A stretch of DNA of 10,089 nucleotides from Bacillota bacterium (GTDB taxonomy: Bacteria > Bacillota > Bacilli > Lactobacillales > Aerococcaceae), in contig JAEZWY010000032.1 of the NCBI GenBank assembly GCA_023442905.1, positions 1 to 10,089 of the forward strand, in the 5' to 3' direction. The notes under the pieces were generated by a model, which saw only the letters and a list, made by a program, of their open reading frames with translations, searched no databases and had not been told where the DNA came from. Of this stretch, positions 5,434 through 10,089 are shown one piece after another (the first letter of the stretch is position 1; every line of letters begins with the position of its first letter). Made by a program: the position numbers and the translations under genes.

Positions 5434-6330
5434 ATGAGTGTAGAAATTAATCAGTTAACGACTGAGAAGCGCAATCCAAATACTATGCATTTGGACCAGA
5501 TGTCAGTTGGTCAAGTACTTGAGCTGATGAATAAGGAAGACCAACAGGTGCCTGAAGTGATTGCTGAAGCACTTGGACAAATTGAAGCGGCGGTTGAAAC
5601 GATTATTCAGTCGTTAAAAGCTGGCGGTCGATTAATTTACTTTGGGGCCGGAACGTCTGGTCGTTTAGGCGTCTTGGATGCAGCTGAGTGTGTACCGACC
5701 TTTGGGGTCTCACCAGACTTAGTGGTCGGCTTGATTGCTGGTGGTGACAAGGCCATGGTCGAAGCGGTTGAAGGCGCTGAAGATTCGCTGACTTTAGCGG
5801 AAGAAGATTTCAAGAAGTTGAACTTAAATGCCAATGATACTGTCGTTGGGATTGCTGCTTCTGGACGGACGCCTTATGTAATCGGTGGCTTGCAATACGC
5901 CCAAAGTATTGGGGCCAAAACAGTCTCAATTGCCTGCAACAAGGAGGCTAAAATTAGTGGTTATGCCCAGATTCCAATTGAAGTGGACTGTGGACCGGAA
6001 ATCTTAACTGGATCAACCAGACTAAAAGCCGGGACAGCCCAAAAGTTGATTTTGAATATGTTATCGACGGTTTCGATGATCGGCATCGGGAAAGTCTATC
6101 AAAACTTGATGGTGGACGTGCAAGCAACGAATGAGAAATTAGAAGAACGGTCTAAACGGATTATTATGGCAGCAACTGAATGTTCATATGAAGAAGCAGC
6201 AAGCTATTTTGAAGCCGCTAATCATAAAGTTAAAGTAGCCATCGTGATGATTTTAACCAATTTAGATGCTACAGAAGCCAGTCGAAAAATTAATGCAGCC
6301 AATGGTTTTGTAAATCAAGTATTAAAATGA
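5434..6330 (+). CDS. murQ: N-acetylmuramic acid 6-phosphate etherase
   Basis: This 298-residue protein matches MurQ in length and motifs. MurQ is a cytosolic lyase that cleaves the lactyl ether of MurNAc-6P to give GlcNAc-6P and D-lactate. The SIS sugar-phosphate fold is seen in GRLIYFGAGTSGRLGVLDAA (65-84). Glu85 in AAECVPTFG and Glu116 in EGAEDS correspond to the catalytic glutamates Glu83 and Glu114 of E. coli MurQ. The N-terminal TEKRNPNTMHLDQMS (10-24) is also typical of the family. GGAGG at 5420-5424 is 9 bases before ATG 5434, only 15 bases after the mupG stop, so the two are co-transcribed. The products feed NagA/NagB amino-sugar catabolism, encoded elsewhere. Confidence 0.96.
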   Translation: MSVEINQLTTEKRNPNTMHLDQMSVGQVLELMNKEDQQVPEVIAEALGQIEAAVETIIQSLKAGGRLIYFGAGTSGRLGVLDAAECVPTFGVSPDLVVGLIAGGDKAMVEAVEGAEDSLTLAEEDFKKLNLNANDTVVGIAASGRTPYVIGGLQYAQSIGAKTVSIACNKEAKISGYAQIPIEVDCGPEILTGSTRLKAGTAQKLILNMLSTVSMIGIGKVYQNLMVDVQATNEKLEERSKRIIMAATECSYEEAASYFEAANHKVKVAIVMILTNLDATEASRKINAANGFVNQVLK

Positions 6331-6346
6331 TAAGGGGATGGGTATC

Positions 6347-7843
6347 ATGGCTAAAACAAGTAATGAAGCACGATTAGCACAAGCAATTTACCAACATATT
6401 GGCGGACCAACTAACACGAGTAAAGTCTATAACTGTATGACTCGAGTCCGGATCAACATTAAAGATGACCAGCAAGTAGATATGGAAGCCTTGAAACAAG
6501 TAGATGGCGTCATGGGCGTTGTTGAAGATGGGGACACCTTACAAGTGGTTGTTGGTCCAGGGACGGCAGCCAAAGTAGCCACTGTCATGGCCGACCAAGG
6601 GCATGTCCAACAAGGGCGTCAAGTTCATGAAAATCTTGACCAAGATTTAACTTCAGGGCGTTCTGAAGCTGAACGAATCACTGCAGAAAATAAAAATAAA
6701 CAAAAAGAAAAGAACAATACACCTTTTAAACAAGCACTGAAAGTGATTGCGTCGATCTTTGTGCCTTTAATTCCAGCCTTCGTCGGAGCCGGTATTATTG
6801 GTGGTATCGCGTCAATTATTCAAAATATGCTGACGGCGGGTGCATTAGAGCCGGGTATGTGGGACAACATTTTTCTTGTCCTTAAAATCCTTCAAAACGG
6901 GTTATTTGCCTACTTAAACATCTACATTGGTATTAATGCTGCCCGGGTATTCGGTGTAACAGAAGGCCTTGGTGGGGTTGTCGCAGGGGTTACTTATTTA
7001 ACTGGTATGTTACCTGAAGCGCCACTACCAAATATCTTTACAGGTGGTGACTTAGCGGCTGGTCAAGGTGGAGTCATCGGAGTTATTATCGCCGTTTACC
7101 TATTGTCACTAGTTGAGAAAGGCTTACGTAAAGTCATTCCGGATGCCATCGATATCATTGTGACCCCAACCATTTCCCTATTAGTTGTTGGGATGATGAC
7201 CATCTTCTTGATTATGCCGATTGCAGGTTTCGTATCCACTTCACTTGTTGGTGCCATCAACTGGGTATTACAAGTAGGTGGCGCAGTCGCCGGCTTTATC
7301 CTTGGGGCGAGCTTCCTTCCGCTAGTAATGTTTGGCTTGCACCAAATCCTGACCCCTATCCATATTGAAATGATTGCGGCTACAGGTAAGACCGTACTAC
7401 TACCAATCCTTGCTATGGCGGGTGCCGGTCAAGTAGGTGCCGCCTTCGCGCTTTGGTTAAAATGTCGCCAGAACAAGCAATTAACCAACATTATTAAAGG
7501 GTCTCTACCAGTAGGTATTCTAGGTATCGGTGAACCCTTGATATACGCCGTAACTCTGCCCTTAGGTCGTCCCTTTGTCACAGCCTGTCTAGGTGGTGGA
7601 ATCGGGGGTGCTGTCCTTGGGGCAATCGGTGGCGTTGGTGCTACTGCCATTGGACCATCAGGTGTCGCCTTAATTCCATTGATTGCTGACGGACAATGGC
7701 CAGCATACGTGATGGGTCTTGTCGCAGCTTATATTGGTGGCTTCATCCTGACATACTTCTTCGGTGTGCCCCAAACTGCCCAAGAAGCCAGTGAAATTAC
7801 TGGATCGCCATCAAATACCATGGAAGGCTTAGACAATTTATAG
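6347..7843 (+). CDS. murP: PTS EIIBC permease for MurNAc / MurNAc-GlcNAc
   Basis: The protein has 498 residues. I chose ATG 6347 because AAGGGG (6332-6337) is 9 bases before it but touches the in-frame ATG at 6338. An EIIB domain comes first (about 1-85), with the phosphorylated Cys30 in VYNCMTRVRIN, as in the glucose superfamily. A charged linker (about 90-127) leads to a long hydrophobic EIIC domain with many membrane segments, His332 in MFGLHQILTP, and the substrate-site loop GIGEPLIYAVTLP from about 393. There is no EIIA domain, so phosphate must come from an EIIA encoded elsewhere, as for E. coli MurP. Substrate assignment to MurNAc or the MurNAc-GlcNAc disaccharide rests on the flanking mupG, murQ and murR genes; sequence alone would allow sucrose- or beta-glucoside-type transport. 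Confidence 0.9.
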   Translation: MAKTSNEARLAQAIYQHIGGPTNTSKVYNCMTRVRINIKDDQQVDMEALKQVDGVMGVVEDGDTLQVVVGPGTAAKVATVMADQGHVQQGRQVHENLDQDLTSGRSEAERITAENKNKQKEKNNTPFKQALKVIASIFVPLIPAFVGAGIIGGIASIIQNMLTAGALEPGMWDNIFLVLKILQNGLFAYLNIYIGINAARVFGVTEGLGGVVAGVTYLTGMLPEAPLPNIFTGGDLAAGQGGVIGVIIAVYLLSLVEKGLRKVIPDAIDIIVTPTISLLVVGMMTIFLIMPIAGFVSTSLVGAINWVLQVGGAVAGFILGASFLPLVMFGLHQILTPIHIEMIAATGKTVLLPILAMAGAGQVGAAFALWLKCRQNKQLTNIIKGSLPVGILGIGEPLIYAVTLPLGRPFVTACLGGGIGGAVLGAIGGVGATAIGPSGVALIPLIADGQWPAYVMGLVAAYIGGFILTYFFGVPQTAQEASEITGSPSNTMEGLDNL

Positions 7844-7862
7844 TAAGATATGAATAAGTGGA

Positions 7863-7895
7863 AAAGGGCTGTCAACTCCTTGCTGGCAGCCCTTT
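7863..7895 (+). terminator. Stem-loop between murP and murR (weak terminator or processing hairpin)
   Basis: AAAGGGCTGTCA (7863-7874) pairs with TGGCAGCCCTTT (7884-7895) over 12 bp with one wobble and a 9-base loop. The tract after it is only TTTAAATTT, so termination should be partial. It may lower murR expression relative to the enzymes or stabilise the upstream mRNA. Confidence 0.7.
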
Positions 7896-7932
7896 AAATT
7901 TGTGAAATGATAGACGATAGAGAGGTGCCAAG

Positions 7933-8793
7933 ATGGCAAGAAACGTCCTTCAAACAATCAACGAAATGCTGAAAGACTTACCCAAGTCTGAACAAAAGAT
8001 TGGTCAACTTGTTTTAGAGCGGCCAAAAGATGTTATCCAGATGAACGCGACCGAGCTCGCAAAAGAGGCCAACTCAAGTCCAGCGGGGGTTATCCGTTTT
8101 TGCCGTTCGATTGGGATCAGTGGCTTTACCGCGTTAAAACTCGCTTTATCTGCACAAACAAGTCAAAGAGGCGATTTAAACTATACGGATATTGATGCAA
8201 ACGAAGGTCTAGATACCATCAAAGAAAAGCTGGCAACCAATGCCAGTGTAGTCTTCGCCGATACCAATGTCAGTCTTTTAAACCAAGATATCGATCAAGT
8301 TACGGACTGGATTATGGCTAGTCCAGTGGTCTTTTTATATGGACTCGGTGCATCAAATATTGTAGCCCAAGACTTCCGGCAAAAATTTACCCGGATTGGT
8401 AAGCAAGTCATGGTGACCCAAGACCAACACGAACTAGTCGCAGCAATGGCCATTGCCCCAAAAGACTCACTATATATTGGGATTTCCAATTCAGGTGAAA
8501 AAGCTGAAGGAACCAGAGTCATAAAGATGGCCAAAGAACTTGGTTTAAAAACCGTTTCCTTAACTAAAGCGGGTACCAATACTCTTGCCAATTTAGCCGA
8601 TATTTCCTTACATACGGCTGATACCAAGGAGGCTTTGTTACGGAGTGGAGCAACCATTTCCTTGTTAGCCCAGCTTTATGCCATTGACCTGCTGATCTTT
8701 TCTTATATGACGAAAAATTATGACACCCATGTTCAAAATTTAGCTTTATCTAAAGAAGCAACCACCGCAATCGACAGCTTTTACCAAGATTAA
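7933..8793 (+). CDS. murR: RpiR-family transcriptional regulator of MurNAc operon
   Basis: This 286-residue protein has the two-domain RpiR layout. An N-terminal helix-turn-helix (about 1-77) contains NATELAKEANSSPAGVIRFC and IGISGFTALK. A C-terminal SIS domain (about 110-245) has YGLGASNIVAQDF (136-148) and ISNSGEKAEG (184-193). SIS domains in this family bind sugar phosphates; in E. coli, MurR is a repressor that responds to MurNAc-6P. Being last in the operon, it would be autoregulated. The S. aureus homologue lies at the same place, though whether it activates or represses here is not shown by sequence. AGAGGTG (7921-7927) is 5 bases before ATG 7933. The 89-base gap after murP holds a stem-loop but no clear separate promoter. 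Confidence 0.92.
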   Translation: MARNVLQTINEMLKDLPKSEQKIGQLVLERPKDVIQMNATELAKEANSSPAGVIRFCRSIGISGFTALKLALSAQTSQRGDLNYTDIDANEGLDTIKEKLATNASVVFADTNVSLLNQDIDQVTDWIMASPVVFLYGLGASNIVAQDFRQKFTRIGKQVMVTQDQHELVAAMAIAPKDSLYIGISNSGEKAEGTRVIKMAKELGLKTVSLTKAGTNTLANLADISLHTADTKEALLRSGATISLLAQLYAIDLLIFSYMTKNYDTHVQNLALSKEATTAIDSFYQD

Positions 8794-8814
8794 AAAAGGG
8801 TGCTGAATAACGAC

Positions 8815-8848
8815 AGCATATATTTAAAACTGAAAGTAAATTTATGCT
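8815..8848. repeat. AT-rich inverted repeat after murR
   Basis: AGCATATATTTA (8815-8826) and TAAATTTATGCT (8837-8848) are inverted arms with 11 of 12 pairs and a 10-base loop, ending just before the operon terminator. There is no U-run after it. It may protect the mRNA 3' end or have no function. Confidence 0.4.
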
Positions 8849-8854
8849 AAGTAG

Positions 8855-8886
8855 ACTAGTTCTTTTCCAAAGGGCTAGTTTTTTTT
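8855..8886 (+). terminator. Intrinsic terminator of the MurNAc operon
   Basis: ACTAGTTCTTT (8855-8865) pairs with AAAGGGCTAGT (8869-8879), using two wobble pairs, around a 3-base loop. A run of eight T (8879-8886) follows. It ends the murR transcript before the next gene. Confidence 0.88.
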
Positions 8887-8961
8887 CTTAGCTCTTTTAA
8901 CTTTGCCAAGAGTGGTCATTTTTCAAGAGGATTTAATCAACTTTTAATGAAGAGCAAAATT

Positions 8962-8970
8962 TGCTATGAT
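8962..8970 (+). promoter_or_regulatory. Candidate extended -10 promoter for the ArsC-like gene
   Basis: TGCTATGAT is an extended -10 motif (TGnTATGAT, 5 of 6 for the hexamer). The sequence at -35 (TTTTAA, 8942-8947) is poor, but extended -10 promoters tolerate that. It lies after the murR terminator, so this gene needs its own promoter. Confidence 0.5.
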
Positions 8971-9007
8971 GGTAGGTAGAAACTTGAAAGAGAAAGGATG
9001 AAGACAG

Positions 9008-9370
9008 GTGCTAAAAATATATGGCTTAAAACAATGTTCCACAACACAAAAGGTGAAAAAACACTTGGAAGACCAAGGGTTAACCTTTGGGGAAATCATC
9101 GACATCCGTAATCAACCACCCGTGGCTGAAGAAATTGCCTGGGCGCTGGACCAAGTAGAGGGTAAATATACAAAAATATTAAACACATCAGGCGGTTTGT
9201 ACCGTGAATTAGGCTTAAAAGACAAGCTAACCGATATGTCAGAAGAAGCATTTTTAGACTTATTGTCTGAACAGGGCATGTTAATTAAACGACCATTAAT
9301 TGTTGGCGATGAAGTCGCTACAGCAGGGTCAAAAGTCGATTTTCTGGACCGGATTTGGTTAAGCAAATAA
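9008..9370 (+). CDS. ArsC/Spx-superfamily protein, YusI-like, without CxxC
   Basis: This 120-residue protein with a thioredoxin-like fold belongs to the arsenate-reductase/Spx superfamily and most resembles the short YusI-type members. Shared segments are IRNQPP (33-38), NTSGGLYRELGLKDKL with DMSEE (59-80) and GMLIKRPL (90-97), where Arg95 matches the conserved arginine of ArsC-type proteins. The N-terminal motif is CSTTQK: Cys10 is kept, but the second Cys and the following Arg of the usual CxxCRK are Thr13 and Gln14. This argues against a CxxC redox switch like that of Spx; whether it reduces arsenate is unknown, and no ars genes are nearby. The start is GTG 9008 with AAAGGA (8993-8998) 9 bases upstream. 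Confidence 0.85.
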   Translation: MLKIYGLKQCSTTQKVKKHLEDQGLTFGEIIDIRNQPPVAEEIAWALDQVEGKYTKILNTSGGLYRELGLKDKLTDMSEEAFLDLLSEQGMLIKRPLIVGDEVATAGSKVDFLDRIWLSK

Positions 9371-9433
9371 GGCTAGGAAAATAAGGTTAAGACAAGGGAA
9401 ATTATAGAATAAAGATTCTCGGAGGGATTTTAT

Positions 9434-10089
9434 TTGGAAATTGAAGCGTTAAAGGATTTAATTGCAGGGCAAGAAAGCGACATGTTCACTTTTTTAGAAG
9501 AATTGGTGAACACTGAATCTGGAATTCATCAAATTAGTGGGGTTAACCAAGTAGGAGCCATTATTCGTCAATGGTGTGAAAATATCGGCATGTCAACGCG
9601 GATAATCCCCCATGATCATGCAGGGGACATACTAATAGCTGAGTACAAGACAGCAGAAAATCAAGATAGAAAACCCGTTGTTTTATCTGGTCATATGGAT
9701 ACAGTCTTTAATGCAGGTGTTACTAAGGACCATCATTTCCGTTTACTGGCAGACAAACCTGGATTTGCTAAGGGTGCAGGCTTGATGGATATGAAGGGTG
9801 GCTTAGTGATCGCCATGTATGTGGTGAAAAACTTAATCGAAATGGGGTATCAAAAACATCCTCTGAGCCTTATTTTCATACCGGATGAAGAAACGTTACA
9901 CCGTTATTCACCAACCCGTCAAGAAATGATAGCAGAGTTACAAGATGCAGCATTAATGCTCAATTTTGAACCGTCACCAAGGTTTAATGAGGTGGTTGTA
10001 GGTCGTCAAGGTGGTATGATGATGAATGTAACAGTTGAAGGTGTCCAAGGTCACTCCGGAATGGAAGTTGAAATTGGGCGATCTGCAGT
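9434..10089 (+). CDS. M20-family metallopeptidase, N-terminal part (runs off window)
   Basis: The frame is open for 218 codons to the window edge. It is an M20 zinc peptidase of the carboxypeptidase G2/ArgE type: SGHMDTV (85-91) gives metal ligand His87 and Asp89, GLMDMKGG (116-123) gives the bridging Asp119, and PDEE (150-153) gives the general-base and ligand glutamates. RQGGMMMNVTVEGVQGHSGM (191-210) begins the dimerisation domain, with His207. After DEE the family usually has (I/K)GS; here it is TLHRYSPTRQEM, which is unusual. The start is TTG 9434 with GGAGGG (9421-9426) 7 bases upstream; the next ATG, at codon 17, has no comparable site and would trim the first helix. It follows the ArsC-like gene by 63 bases and may be co-transcribed. 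The substrate is not predictable. Confidence 0.88.
   Translation, partial: MEIEALKDLIAGQESDMFTFLEELVNTESGIHQISGVNQVGAIIRQWCENIGMSTRIIPHDHAGDILIAEYKTAENQDRKPVVLSGHMDTVFNAGVTKDHHFRLLADKPGFAKGAGLMDMKGGLVIAMYVVKNLIEMGYQKHPLSLIFIPDEETLHRYSPTRQEMIAELQDAALMLNFEPSPRFNEVVVGRQGGMMMNVTVEGVQGHSGMEVEIGRSA

Noticed and set aside
6338..6346. Upstream ATG for murP at 6338
   Set aside because: The Shine-Dalgarno AAGGGG directly abuts this ATG, leaving no spacer, while ATG 6347 has a normal 9-base spacing.
7896..7932. Separate promoter for murR
   Set aside because: AT-rich bases resembling a -10 box are present, but no paired -35 box at proper spacing, and the space is largely taken by the hairpin and ribosome binding site.
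8295..8657. 120-codon open frame on the minus strand inside murR
   Set aside because: It lies fully within a clear RpiR-family gene and its translation shows no recognisable domain; the same holds for the minus-strand frames inside mupG, murQ, murP, the methyltransferase gene and the ArsC-like gene.
8800..8818. Small hairpin GTGCTG/CAGCAT just after murR
   Set aside because: The 6-bp stem lacks a U-run, and the strong terminator at 8855-8886 explains transcript ending.
9371..9433. Promoter between the ArsC-like gene and the M20 peptidase gene
   Set aside because: TATAGA near 9405 resembles a -10 box, but no acceptable -35 box is seen; co-transcription is equally likely.

Overview
The window is chromosomal DNA of a low-GC Gram-positive bacterium. 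Purine-rich Shine-Dalgarno sites of the AGGAGG type, the rplU-prp-rpmA order with an L27 N-terminal extension, the methyltransferase-ackA pair and the mupG-murQ-murP-murR cluster all point to Bacillota, most likely Lactobacillales. An Aerococcaceae/Carnobacteriaceae-type host is a guess; the genus cannot be fixed by eye. The window is gene-dense, and almost everything in it can be assigned to a known family.

Layout. 1-822: end of a ribosomal operon (C-terminal part of L21, the L27-processing protease Prp, then L27), closed by a strong hairpin at 885-930 that also suits the convergent gene. 1065-1460 (minus strand): GNAT acetyltransferase whose true start may lie upstream at a non-ATG codon. 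1461-1775: AT-rich divergent intergenic region with a TGAAATAG repeat cluster and a candidate promoter. 1776-2810: YtxK-like SAM-dependent methyltransferase. 2946-4148: acetate kinase ackA, with its own extended -10 promoter and a terminator.

4266-8793: a complete MurNAc (peptidoglycan sugar) catabolic operon. MurP, a PTS EIIBC without EIIA, imports and 6-phosphorylates MurNAc-containing sugar. MupG, a GH170 6-phospho-muramidase, splits MurNAc-6P-GlcNAc. MurQ, an etherase, converts MurNAc-6P to GlcNAc-6P plus D-lactate. MurR, an RpiR-type regulator with a SIS domain, presumably senses MurNAc-6P. The gene order matches the cluster known in Staphylococcus aureus. Its promoter region carries a 17-bp inverted repeat over the -35 box (candidate MurR operator) and a good cre-like site just after the predicted transcription start, suggesting inducer plus carbon-catabolite (CcpA) control. 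A stem-loop with a weak U-tract lies between murP and murR. Arginine codon choice in this block (CGG-rich) differs visibly from the genes to its left.

9008-9370: ArsC/Spx-superfamily (YusI-like) protein lacking the second cysteine of CxxC. 9434 to the window end: 5' part of an M20 metallopeptidase starting at TTG.

I found no RNA genes, insertion sequences, CRISPR arrays or phage genes. No wholly new system is evident. The points most worth checking are the MurNAc operon control region, the GNAT start, the palindrome over the ackA -10 box and the atypical motifs in the last two genes.
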